Source: Flavobacterium gyeonganense (GTDB lineage: Bacteria; Bacteroidota; Bacteroidia; Flavobacteriales; Flavobacteriaceae). From it: 64,000 nucleotides of DNA. Shown here one piece after another: positions 43,090 through 52,098 of the stretch (positions are counted from its first letter, which is position 1; the number at the start of each line of letters is the position of its first letter). The notes below the pieces were generated by a model. The model searched no databases. It saw nothing but the letters and a program-made list of their open reading frames with translations, and had not been told where the DNA came from. The translations under genes and the position numbers were made by a program. The DNA lies in the NCBI RefSeq assembly GCF_029625295.1, contig NZ_CP121112.1, positions 2,046,001-2,110,000 of the forward strand, read 5' to 3'.

Positions 43090-46000
43090 TTTTTTTAAGT
43101 CTTTCGTTATATAAATTTGTCAAATTAGCTATCGCATCCTTTTGAGCCCTGTTTGCATCAGCTATTTGACTTCTTAAAGATTCTATCTGAGCATTTTCAG
43201 CACTAACACTCTTAAATGGTTTAGGTTCTTTATAAATTCCTTTTTCGCTCAAATCATTTTCTTCCTTCATATCATTCAGATCTTTTTGCTTGTTAGCAAC
43301 AGTAGCGTTAAACTGAGCAATTAAATCTGATTGAGCTTTACCTGAATTTTCAACCAATTGAGTTAAGTTATCAAGCTCTTTTGCAGTTTCGTCTTTTTGA
43401 GCTGCTGCGGCTAATGCATCTGCATCAGCTTTGGCTTTGGCTTCGGCGGCTAGTTTTGCCTGAAGTGCTTCTGCATCGGCTTTTGCTTTAGCTTCGGCGG
43501 CTAGTTTTGCCTGCAATGCTTCTGCATCGGCTTTTGCTTTAGCTTCAGCGGCTAGTTTTGCCTGAAGTGCTTCTGCATCGGCTTTTGCTTTAGCTTCAGC
43601 GGCTAGTTTTGTCTGAAGTGCTTCTGCATCGGCTTTTGCTTTAGCTTCGGCGGCTAATTTTGCCTGCAATGCTTCTGCATCAGCTTTGGCTTTGGCTTCG
43701 GCGGCTAGTTTTGCCTGCAATGCTTCTGCATCGGCTTTTGCTTTAGCTTCAGCGGCTAGTTTTGCCTGAAGTGCTTCTGCATCGGCTTTTGCTTTAGCTT
43801 CGGCGGCTAGTTTTGCCTGCAATGCTTCTGCATCGGCTTTTGCTTTAGCTTCAGCGGCTAGTTTTGCCTGAAGTGCTTCTGCATCGGCTTTTGCTTTAGC
43901 TTCAGCGGCTAGTTTTGCCTGAAGTGCTTCTGCATCGGCTTTTGCTTTAGCTTCGGCGGCTAATTTTGCCTGCAATGCTTCTGCATCGGCTTTTGCTTTA
44001 GCTTCAGCGGCTAATTTTGCCTGCAATGCTTCTGCATCGGCTTTTGCTTTAGCTTCGGCGGCTAATTTTGCCTGCAATGCTTCTGCATCGGATTTTGCTT
44101 TAGCTTCAGCGGCTAATTTTGCCTGCAATGCTTCTGCATCGGATTTTGCTTTAGCTTCAGCGGCTAATTTTGCCTGCAATGCTTCTGCATCGGCTTTTGC
44201 TTTAGCTTCGGCGGCTAGTTTTGCCTGAAGTGCTTCTGCATCGGCTTTTGCTTTAGCTTCAGCGGCTAATTTTGCCTGCAATGCTTCTGCATCGGCTTTT
44301 GCTTTAGCATCGGCGGCTAGTTTTGCCTGAAGTGCTTCTGCATCGGCTTTTGCTTTAGCTTCAGCGGCTAATTTTGCCTGCAATGCTTCTGCATCGGCTT
44401 TTGCTTTAGCTTCGGCGGCTAGTTTTGCCTGAAGTGCTTCTGCATCGGCTTTTGCTTTAGCTTCAGCGGCTAATTTTGCCTGCAATGCTTCTGCATCGGC
44501 TTTTGCTTTAGCTTCAGCGGCTAATTTTGCCTGCAATGCTTCTGCATCGGCTTTTGCTTTAGCATCGGCGGCTAGTTTTGCCTGAAGTGCTTCTGCATCG
44601 GCTTTTGCTTTAGCTTCCTCAGCTAGTTTTAATTTTTTAGCTTCCGCTTCGGCTTTTGCTTTATTAGTTGCTTCTGCATCAGCTTTAACTTTAGCATCCG
44701 CAAGCAATTTTGCCTGTAAGGCTTCCATATCTGCTTTCGCTTTAGCATCGGCTACTAGTTTTGCCTCTGCGTCAGCTTTAGCTTTAGCTTCTGCCGCTAA
44801 TTTTGCCTGTATGGCTTCTGCATCGGCTTTTGCTTTGGCTTCGGCTTCTAATTTTATTTTGAGAGCTTCTGCATCAGCCTTAGCTTTTGCTTCAGCTGCA
44901 ATTCTTGCCTGTCTTGCTTCTGCATCTGCTTTTACTTTTGCCTCAGCAGCTAATCTTTCTTTTTCTGCTGCTAATGCTGCTGCTTTTGCTTTTGCATCTG
45001 CAGCTGCTTTTGCTTTTATAGCAGCATCTTTTGCCGCTTTTGTTTTAGCCTCTGCTGCAGCTTTTGCTTTGGCTTCGGCTGCTAATCTGGCTTGTAAAGC
45101 ATCTGAATCGGCTTTTGCTTTAGCATCTGCAGCAATAATAGATTCTAAATCTGCAGCTTCGGTTTTTGCCTTTGCTTCAGCTTTGCGTTTCGCTTCTTCT
45201 GCATCAGCTTTTGCTTTGGCATCAGCTAGTAATTTTGCTTTTGCAGCCTCTGCGTCAGCTTTTGCTTTTGTTTCTGCAGCTAATTTTATTTTTAATGCTT
45301 CGGCGTCAGCTTTTGCTTTTGCATCAGCCGCTAATTTTGCTTTTGTTGCTTCAGCATCTACATTTACTTTTGCTTCAGCGGCTAATTTAATTTTTAGTGC
45401 TTCGGCATCAGCTTTTGCTTTGGCATCAGCCGCTAATTTTGCTTTTGCAGCCTCAGCGTCAGCCTTAACTTTTTCAGCTGCTGCTAATCTTGCCTGCGCT
45501 GCTTCTGCATCAGCTTTAGCTTTAGCATCTGCAGCCAGTTTTGCTTTTGCTGCTCCATCAACTCTTGTAATAGGAGTTGGTGATTTTTTAGCTATAACTG
45601 CTTTTGGTTTAGACGTATCTATAAGAGAGCCTTCCTCATCATCTCCATAATAGTAATTTGTGTTTCTAAATTTATATGCAATTACAAATTCATGAGAAGA
45701 TCCTAAATTCGTGAAATTTCCTAAACCTCTTTCATAATTATATTCTATTGCGATATTAGGGGTTATGTTAAGTCCTAAACCTGCTGAAACTCCATGTAAA
45801 GTATTATAACCCGCTTGCGCCCAAATTCCTTGTGGAATCGTAAGCATTGCTAGTCCTGAAATTATAGTATTGTCCTTTTTTATTTCTGTTTTTACAATAC
45901 CGGAAAATCTACTTTGATCGAAAAAACCGTAGCTATTAATGTAACCTGTATACATAGCGTGTAATTGAATCGCTTTTTCGGGATCTTCTTTTATCATTCC

Positions 46001-46564
46001 TGAAGCAAAATTATACAGAATCAAATTGTTCATAGATAATCCAAAATCAAGAAAGGCGGTTCCGTAATTAATACCGGGATTAACAGCAATTAAAGTATTT
46101 GAAGGGAAATCTCCTTCAATGCTGCTATCAGAAATTATTTTTCCTTTATTTAAGGCACTCTGATAAGCACCCACATTTAATCCAAAAGTTAAATTGCTGT
46201 CTTCCTGTAAAACAATATTGTGCGCAAAATTGACAACTCCTCCAAAAACAGTCATCAATCCATAATTTTGCTGAAATAAGCCAATGGCGTACGCATCATT
46301 TTCTTTTAAACGTCCTGAATAGTTAAAAAGGTAGGTATTGGGAGCATCATCAAATTGTATGTATTGCCTTTTGTTATAAAAACTTATCATTGGGTTTTGC
46401 TCACGCACAAAACTAAATGTTGGGTTGATTAAATATCTATTAAACTTTAATGAATTTCGGACAGGTAATGAAAACGAAACAACTCCATTCTCATTTGTAT
46501 CCTGAGAATAGAGTAATTGTAATGAGCCGTAAAATAAAGTTAAGAATAGTAAAAATTTCTTCAT
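43082..46564 (-). CDS. sprD: SprD-like protein: PorP/SprF domain plus long Ala/Lys/Glu coiled coil
   Basis: 1160 residues in this frame. Signal peptide (residues 1-20, ending LLYSQ). A PorP/SprF-type barrel domain at about 25-310 (LINPTFSFVREQNPMISFYN; YNTLHGVSAGLGLNI). Then about 750 residues of Ala-Lys-Glu/Asp coiled coil, of which the distal part is 23 exact or near-exact 17-residue units (ADAEALQAKLAAEAKAK). The frame stops at 43082 just after an A7 run, and the natural C-terminus continues in the next frame (42526-43089). It starts 1 bp after the sprC stop. SprD is required for full gliding in F. johnsoniae. The barrel should sit in the outer membrane and the coil plus SPOR-like end in the periplasm (inference). 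Confidence 0.85.
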   Translation of the reverse strand: MKKFLLFLTLFYGSLQLLYSQDTNENGVVSFSLPVRNSLKFNRYLINPTFSFVREQNPMISFYNKRQYIQFDDAPNTYLFNYSGRLKENDAYAIGLFQQNYGLMTVFGGVVNFAHNIVLQEDSNLTFGLNVGAYQSALNKGKIISDSSIEGDFPSNTLIAVNPGINYGTAFLDFGLSMNNLILYNFASGMIKEDPEKAIQLHAMYTGYINSYGFFDQSRFSGIVKTEIKKDNTIISGLAMLTIPQGIWAQAGYNTLHGVSAGLGLNITPNIAIEYNYERGLGNFTNLGSSHEFVIAYKFRNTNYYYGDDEEGSLIDTSKPKAVIAKKSPTPITRVDGAAKAKLAADAKAKADAEAAQARLAAAEKVKADAEAAKAKLAADAKAKADAEALKIKLAAEAKVNVDAEATKAKLAADAKAKADAEALKIKLAAETKAKADAEAAKAKLLADAKAKADAEEAKRKAEAKAKTEAADLESIIAADAKAKADSDALQARLAAEAKAKAAAEAKTKAAKDAAIKAKAAADAKAKAAALAAEKERLAAEAKVKADAEARQARIAAEAKAKADAEALKIKLEAEAKAKADAEAIQAKLAAEAKAKADAEAKLVADAKAKADMEALQAKLLADAKVKADAEATNKAKAEAEAKKLKLAEEAKAKADAEALQAKLAADAKAKADAEALQAKLAAEAKAKADAEALQAKLAAEAKAKADAEALQAKLAAEAKAKADAEALQAKLAAEAKAKADAEALQAKLAADAKAKADAEALQAKLAAEAKAKADAEALQAKLAAEAKAKADAEALQAKLAAEAKAKSDAEALQAKLAAEAKAKSDAEALQAKLAAEAKAKADAEALQAKLAAEAKAKADAEALQAKLAAEAKAKADAEALQAKLAAEAKAKADAEALQAKLAAEAKAKADAEALQAKLAAEAKAKADAEALQAKLAAEAKAKADAEALQAKLAAEAKAKADAEALQAKLAAEAKAKADAEALQTKLAAEAKAKADAEALQAKLAAEAKAKADAEALQAKLAAEAKAKADAEALQAKLAAEAKAKADADALAAAAQKDETAKELDNLTQLVENSGKAQSDLIAQFNATVANKQKDLNDMKEENDLSEKGIYKEPKPFKSVSAENAQIESLRSQIADANRAQKDAIANLTNLYNERLKKSS
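43422..44594 (-). repeat. 51-bp tandem repeat within sprD, 23 copies
   Basis: Twenty-three contiguous 51-bp units with no spacers, each coding 17 residues of a Lys/Ala/Glu coiled coil. Variants at single positions (Ala to Ser in two units, Glu to Asp in two, one Gln-Thr) and alternating synonymous forms (gcctgaagtg versus gcctgcaatg) show that units were duplicated in groups. More diverged relatives continue to about 45560. Confidence 0.95.
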
Positions 46565-46565
46565 A

Positions 46566-48043
46566 TTATTTCAGCACTGTTATTGATCCTTTTTTTTCAC
46601 CTGCATCGCCTTTAATAACATAGTAATATACCGGATTTACATTTTTAATATCTAATCCTGTCTGAGGCCAGTCACCCTGATAATTGACAACATCCAGAAC
46701 TTTTTCGCCATTAGAACTGATAATTATGACTTTTGTATTTTCATTTCTATAGACATCAGGAATATTCCAATATGGGGAATCACTTAACTTAATAATATTT
46801 GGAATTACTGTAGCAAGACCTGGTGGTCCGTTAACTTTAAAAGTAAATTCTTTTGTAGAAATACATCCGCCTGCCTGAGAGATCTTTACGTTATATTTTC
46901 CTCTAAAAGAAACTACATAAGTATCACTTGTTGCTCCTGCAATAAGATTACCATTCAAATACCATTCGTAAGTTGGACTTGAAGCATCATCTGTTACAGT
47001 TACACTTCTGGTTTCACCTTCTTCAAGCTTAAATCCTTCATTTACATCAACATCTATACTAGCATCGAAACTATTTTTCAACAGATTTATACTTCCTGAA
47101 CCTGAACAACCTCCAAAATTAATATCTACTGTATAAACTCCGGATTCATTGGTGCTATATGTTCTGGTTGTTGCTCCTGCAATTACGGCACCATCTTTTT
47201 TCCATGTATAACTATTTCCTCCCCCAGTAGCAGTCAAAATAGTGTTACTACCGTTTGCACAAAAAGGATTGCCTAAACTGGAAGTAATGGTTGTATTAGA
47301 ACCTGATCCCGATGCACTAGTTACAGTAACGCGATTAGAACTAAAATTGACATCTGAACATACTCCATAATCTAATTCTGCATAATAGCTACCCGTAGCA
47401 TTAACCGTCAAAAGTTTGTCACTTTGTCCTGCAATAACTACATCGTCTTTATACCATTTGTATTTAATGTTAGGATAATTTGCCGGAGATGAACTAATTG
47501 TGTTTGGTGTAGGATTATCAACGGAAAGAGTCAGGCTTCCTCCAGAACAAAATGTTGCAGAAGTTCCCTGATTATTAATTGTAAATGCTTTTACATAATC
47601 TTTGTAATATACAGCAAAAGAAGTTACGTTAGCAAAATTCCTAATCCTTTGACTGTTTACCCCTTTGTTACTTCTAACTCTTAAGCTGTAATTATTAGAT
47701 CCTTTAATTCCAACTGGAATAGCAAACTTTATTGTCTGCTGGTTTGTAGATGGATTACTTACATCTAATTTTGTTGCTAGGATTGGAGCTGAAGTTACAA
47801 ATACTCCTTTATCATCTGTTAGTTCCACATCAAAAACGACATCTGAAGGGAAATCGCTATATGTAAAAGTAACATTATACTCATTAAAGGGTTTGCCGTT
47901 TACAGCATCTCCTGCACAAATATTCACAAAATCAAACTTACTTGCTGAGATTGTTGCTTGTGCATTAGAATGGTAAACGGTAAACAAAAATACTCCTAAA
48001 AAAGTAATGATTTTATCAGAGAAAGAGTAGTTTTTTTGATCAT
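46566..48043 (-). CDS. sprC: SprC-like exported Ig-domain protein with T9SS-type C-terminus (start frame-shifted)
   Basis: The uninterrupted frame covers 46566-48037 but has no ATG at a sensible place (a TTG at 47987 lies inside the signal sequence). An ATG at 48043, overlapping the previous stop as ATGA, reads MIKK and then goes out of frame at an A7 tract (48031-48037). With eight As the start becomes MIKKNYSFSDKIITFLGVF, a normal signal peptide, giving about 492 residues. The mature part has Ig-like modules (YKWYKDDVVIAG, SYTWKKDGAVIAG, TYEWYLNGNLIAG) and a short type B-like C-terminal domain (WNIPDVYRNENTKV, GSITVLK). SprC supports SprB-dependent gliding in F. johnsoniae. Confidence 0.82.
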
Positions 48044-48462
48044 ATAGTACGAATTCTTGCTAAGTCTATATCTTCAAAAAACAAAATATCTATAAAGGTT
48101 TCAGAAAAATCATATTTATAATTTTCAATAATATCTTTTGCGAGTACAGAATACGCAGCGATACCTTTTGATTTATCTTTAGAGTTGACATCTGTATTTC
48201 CTTTATCAGTTCTTGCAGCTTCTACAGCAAAGCTATCCTTGGGGATGGATAGCTCTACTATAAACTGTTTAGAATACTCTAAATTAATTACAGGTGTAAT
48301 TATTGCGGTTGTTTGGTTTGAATTTTTTAACAATGTAGTCTCTCCAATAGCAACATTTGAATTTGTAGTTTTTTCAATTTTGCTTTGGGAATATAAACTT
48401 AATGTTAAAGGGGAAACCAAAAATATTGTATATATAAAATACTTCTTAATACGTGGGGCCAT
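48040..48462 (-). CDS. Small exported protein upstream of sprC, unknown
   Basis: A 140-residue protein with a signal peptide (KKYFIYTIFLVSPLTLSLYSQ). I do not recognise a family. The mature part is mixed beta, with ELSIPKDSFAVEAARTDKG in the middle and a hydrophobic acidic end (FIDILFFEDIDLARIRTI). Its TGA overlaps the proposed sprC ATG as ATGA, which argues for translational coupling and a shared role with sprC. The mature sequence shows some local resemblance to the end of the preceding gene product (both have FIDI followed by acidic or basic residues near the C-terminus). Confidence 0.72.
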   Translation of the reverse strand: MAPRIKKYFIYTIFLVSPLTLSLYSQSKIEKTTNSNVAIGETTLLKNSNQTTAIITPVINLEYSKQFIVELSIPKDSFAVEAARTDKGNTDVNSKDKSKGIAAYSVLAKDIIENYKYDFSETFIDILFFEDIDLARIRTI

Positions 48463-48564
48463 ATTCTTTTTGATCTTTATTTGGGTCCTGTGTAAGACGT
48501 ATACATAAATTGTCTGGGGACTTTATTAATAAAATTTACGCTTTGAAATAAAAATCTAAATTAT

Positions 48565-49856
48565 TTATCTGTTACCGCTTGAAGCAGTAATTTTTCCTAA
48601 TTGAAGTCTGAAATCTGGTCTTTTTGGATTAAAAATATCTATAAAAGTTTCTTTGTTGTCGCTTTGAGAGTATACATTAAAGAATACACTATTACCATAC
48701 CAGCTCTCTAAATCTTCATTATTAGAATTGAATTCTGTAAAGATATTTCCTTTACATTGGTTAAAAAACATTTCCTCAAATTTTATTTTCTTAAGATTGG
48801 CATCGTTAATTTCTGTTTTACTATCTAATAAAACTGCAGGATTAAATCCTGAAATTACGCTTCTTTTCATTTGTAGTGAAGCATTTTCAGCAACATAGAT
48901 AGCTTCTTTTACTAAACCTGACTGGATATCAGCATTAATATTTTCACTATCATTAAGCATAGTAATATTTGATGCAATAACTAGTGTTTGTTTTTTTGTA
49001 AAATCTGTTTCACTTTTTTCTCATAAGAAGCAACTTCCATACAACGAGATCCATCCTTATTACTAGATAAATAAGACGATCTTACTGCTAAAGAATTATG
49101 TAGACGACATTGCGCTCCCTGAGTAAATTTGTAGTCATCATTAATAGTTTTATATGAAACTAATTTAGTTGCATTAAGATCTCCTCCAAAAATACCAAAT
49201 GAATCACCACCAGAGTAGCTTACCATTATATTCTCAAGAATTGTCTTATTACCTACTCCTGCTAATGTTAGACCGTTAAAAGTGCCAGCACCTTTTACTT
49301 TTTTTCCTGCAAATTCAATTCTTACAAATCTTAGTATTCCTGAATTACCTGCAGCATTATCTCCACCATAAGTAGTAAGTGTAGGATCAAGATCTAAATT
49401 ATAAGAACTTACATTTCCAAATTTATTAATTGGAGCATCACCAAGAATTACAATTCCTCCCCAGTCACCAGCTTTTTTCTGACTTCTGTTAGAAGTAAAT
49501 ACAATTGGATCTGTTTCTAATCCGTCTGCAATAATCGATGCACCTTTTGTAACTACCAGAGTACCTTTTGTTTCAAAATCACCAATAATTAATGTTCCTG
49601 GTTCAATTGTTAAAACTGCATTGTTAGTTAGATACACATTTCCCTGCAAAACATAAACATTCTTTTTAAGAAGTTTTGTACTTGTTGAGATATTTCCAGC
49701 TAAAATTTGGTTGGCTTCACTGTATTCAACTTTGTTAGGCTTAAATTCAGTCCAGTTATTCAACCAGTTTGTGTAGCCCATAATTCCTTTTTCTTGTTGA
49801 GCACTCATACTTGCAACTGTGAAAAGAACGCAGATAATTTGAGTAAATTTTTTCAT
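48565..49856 (-). CDS. Exported pectin-lyase-like protein, interrupted at an A7 tract
   Basis: The ATG at 49856 begins a signal peptide (MKKFTQIICVLFTVASMSAQ). The first 291 codons match Bacteroidota surface proteins with a right-handed beta-helix (VYVLQGNVYLTNNAVLTIEP, GDWGGIVILGDAPIN, RFVRIEFAG). The frame stops at 48981 right after an A7 run (48991-48997). In the next frame the protein continues to 48565 (KKQTLVIASNITMLNDSE..., ending GKITASSGNR). One extra A gives a single protein of about 430 residues. No T9SS sorting domain is evident at its end. It lies in the spr locus between two small exported proteins. Confidence 0.75.
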
Positions 49857-49957
49857 GATAAGGGGGTATTAGGGTTAATAATAAATTTGGGATGCGTAAT
49901 TATAAAAACTCATCCCGTGTTTCCAAAAAAAATTAGAATACATCGAAAACGAGTTGT

Positions 49958-50030
49958 TTAAAGACCTTTTTTAAAATGCCCCCATGAAATTTAATTCATA
50001 TTTTTTAGACATCTTAAAAAAGGTTTTAAA
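49958..50030. other. Imperfect inverted repeat between first two genes of the spr locus
   Basis: ACCTTTTTTAA at 49964-49974 pairs with TTAAAAAAGGT at 50014-50024, and TTTAAA flanks extend it partly; the loop is 39 nt. There is no T run after it on the minus strand, so it is not a standard terminator. It could act as an mRNA-stabilising or attenuating hairpin in the 186-bp gap. Confidence 0.4.
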
Positions 50031-50042
50031 ATATTTCAAAAA

Positions 50043-50495
50043 TTACATTTCATTCAATTCGTTGAATTCATGTAAAGATTTTAATGTTCCTTCGTAAAAT
50101 AAAATTGCTGCTATTAAATTTGCCTTGTCAGAGTAAGGCATCATTTTTCTTTGAAAATCTACAGTAGTATCTAAGAATGTAGTGGTTCCTAAAGCTTGAT
50201 TTTCTAAAGATTTTTTATGTTCATTATCGTCCGGAATACCTAAATCCGCCATAGTAACACCTGGTTTTGTAACCAAAGCGATATAAGGAAGTGTTTTTAC
50301 CAATACCTTGATACGCTCAATGTATAACTCCAATAATTCTCCTTTTTGCATACCACTTAATTCTTTTTGGTCGTGATATTTACGAATAAGAGCTGTTGTA
50401 CTAATAATACTTTTTGGAGCATTTTTAGCCTGGGCAGATACAGCCCCTGTAGTCAATAAAAAAAATACACTTAAAAAAATAATTTTCCCTTTCAT
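50043..50495 (-). CDS. Small exported protein at the head of the spr locus, unknown
   Basis: A 150-residue protein with a signal peptide (MKGKIIFLSVFFLLTTGAVSAQ). The mature part is helical with no recognised domain; motifs include YHDQKELSGMQKGELLELY and TKPGVTMADLGIP. It is the first gene after a strong Bacteroidota promoter (50529-50558) and is separated from the next gene by 186 bp holding an inverted repeat. Its position suggests a periplasmic or outer-membrane accessory of the gliding locus, but this is inference. Confidence 0.75.
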   Translation of the reverse strand: MKGKIIFLSVFFLLTTGAVSAQAKNAPKSIISTTALIRKYHDQKELSGMQKGELLELYIERIKVLVKTLPYIALVTKPGVTMADLGIPDDNEHKKSLENQALGTTTFLDTTVDFQRKMMPYSDKANLIAAILFYEGTLKSLHEFNELNEM

Positions 50496-50528
50496 AGATT
50501 CTTATTAAAAGTTTGTTGTTGATGAAAA

Positions 50529-50558
50529 CAAAAATATGTAAATTAACTTAATTTGCAA
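50529..50558 (-). promoter_or_regulatory. Promoter of the spr gliding locus
   Basis: On the minus strand TTG (50556-50558), a 19-bp spacer and TATTTTTG (50529-50536) match the Bacteroidota sigma-A consensus TTG-N17-23-TAnnTTTG. The ATG of the first gene is 33 bp downstream. The next 35 kb has only one strong terminator, at its far end, so this promoter may serve much of the locus. Confidence 0.7.
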
Positions 50559-50911
50559 CTTTAATATTTTTTTTTTGAAAAAAAGACTTAAAAAAAACTT
50601 AAAATTACCCTTAAAATCCTCTGAAATAAAGACTTCGCATATGTTAAAATTTATTTTGCACAAGCACTCGTTATGTAAGATTTTTATCCATTTATAAATT
50701 CAAAAAGTATTTTTTAATGGTAATATATTAGATAAAAAAGTGATGAATTTATCCTTGATTCTGAAAAACTATTAACAAAAATATCTTAATATCTGTTTCA
50801 AATAATATCAATGTTAACAAAACTTAACAGAAAAAAAATTAACAATTAAGTTAAAAACAAATTATCCGTTAAAAAATAAATATGATAATTAAAGTTTAAT
50901 TTATAATATTT
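50559..50911. other. AT-rich intergenic region between divergent spr locus and holB
   Basis: About 350 bp with no ORF of note, made mostly of A/T runs, with several TTAACA/TTAAAA stretches at 50815-50880. It separates two outward-facing promoters. No tRNA-like or riboswitch-like fold was recognised. Confidence 0.6.
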
Positions 50912-50939
50912 TTGACTCTATCAATTTCTTATATCTTTG
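50912..50939 (+). promoter_or_regulatory. Promoter of holB operon, probably leaderless
   Basis: TTG (50912-50914), a 17-bp spacer and TATCTTTG (50932-50939). The ATG is only 4 bp after the -7 element, so transcription probably starts at or beside the start codon. Confidence 0.6.
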
Positions 50940-50943
50940 CTCT

Positions 50944-52092
50944 ATGCAATTTTCACAAATTTTAGGTCAGGATTACATCAAAAGTCACTTAATTAAAAGT
51001 GCTTCTTCGGGAAGAATTCCACATGCACAATTATTTATAGGGCCTGAAGGCTGTGGCACATTATTGACAGCTATCGCTTATGCGCAATATATTTTATGCA
51101 ATAATTCAGGTAATGAAAATTCAAACGGAAATGATTCCTGTAATCTAAAATTTGAAAATATTTCGCATCCTGATCTTCACTTTATATATCCAACAGTAAC
51201 TACAGAGGATGTTAAAACAAAACCTAAAAGCTTGGATTTTATTCAGGACTGGCGAACATTTATTCAGGAAATGCCTTACGGTGGCTTATTTGACTGGTAT
51301 AAAATTTTGGGTGTACAAAACAAACAGGGTGAAATTCGTGTAGAAGATGCACAGGAAGTTCTAAAATCCCTTTCACTAAAATCATATGAAGGCGGCTATA
51401 AAATTATGATTATCTGGATGGCTGATAAAATGAATATTGCTGCCTCTAATAAATTATTAAAACTATTAGAAGAACCATCTGATAAGACCATTTTTATTCT
51501 GATTTCGGAAAATGAAGAAGACATTATACAAACTATACGCTCACGTTGCCAGGTAATTCACTTTAATGGTTTACCCGAAAAAGTAATTTCAGAAGCATTA
51601 GTTTCTCAGGAAAATATAGATCCGAACTTAGCCAAAAAAATTGCACATCAGGCACAAGGAAATTTTAATAAAGCACTTTCCTTATTAAAAGATGATGATT
51701 CTGAATATCCTTTTGAACAATGGTTTGTTAATTGGGTCCGTGCCGCATTTAGGGCTAAAGGAAATGCTGCGGCCATTCAGGATCTAATTTCCTGGAGTGA
51801 AGAAATTGCAGGTTTGGGCCGGGAAAGCCAGAAAAAATTCATCCAGTTTTGCATTGAAATGTTCAGACAGGCACTTTTGCTAAATTATGAAGCACCTACT
51901 TTGGTTTATATCGAACCAAAAGTTGATAAATTTAAGCTGGAAAATTTTGCCCCTTTCGTAAATGGAAACAACATTCATCTTATTTTCAAAGAACTCTCAG
52001 ATGCTATGTACCATATCGAAAGAAACGGAAATGCAAAAATAATTCTGACTGATTTATCCATAAAACTTACTCGTTTAATTCATAAAAAATAA
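50944..52092 (+). CDS. holB: DNA polymerase III subunit delta'
   Basis: A 382-residue clamp-loader protein. N-terminal AAA+-like domain: HAQLFIGPEGCGTLLTAIAYAQ carries a degenerate P-loop (Thr where ATP-binding members have Lys), which is normal for delta', a non-hydrolysing subunit. The LLKLLEEPSDKTIFILIS and TIRSRCQVIHF (SRC motif) segments at about residues 172-215 are typical. The C-terminal collar domain fills about 260-382. It is followed after 6 bp by the DoxX-like gene and then a thioesterase, probably one operon. Confidence 0.9.
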   Translation: MQFSQILGQDYIKSHLIKSASSGRIPHAQLFIGPEGCGTLLTAIAYAQYILCNNSGNENSNGNDSCNLKFENISHPDLHFIYPTVTTEDVKTKPKSLDFIQDWRTFIQEMPYGGLFDWYKILGVQNKQGEIRVEDAQEVLKSLSLKSYEGGYKIMIIWMADKMNIAASNKLLKLLEEPSDKTIFILISENEEDIIQTIRSRCQVIHFNGLPEKVISEALVSQENIDPNLAKKIAHQAQGNFNKALSLLKDDDSEYPFEQWFVNWVRAAFRAKGNAAAIQDLISWSEEIAGLGRESQKKFIQFCIEMFRQALLLNYEAPTLVYIEPKVDKFKLENFAPFVNGNNIHLIFKELSDAMYHIERNGNAKIILTDLSIKLTRLIHKK

Positions 52093-52098
52093 TTTGTA

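Noticed and set aside
43422..44594. Regular 51-bp repeats resembling a CRISPR array
   Set aside because: The units are contiguous with no unique spacers and are in frame with a coding repeat of sprD.
44811..45650. A 279-codon Ala/Ser-rich plus-strand ORF
   Set aside because: It is the reverse complement of the Lys/Ala/Glu coiled-coil part of sprD; skewed codon content keeps the opposite strand open.
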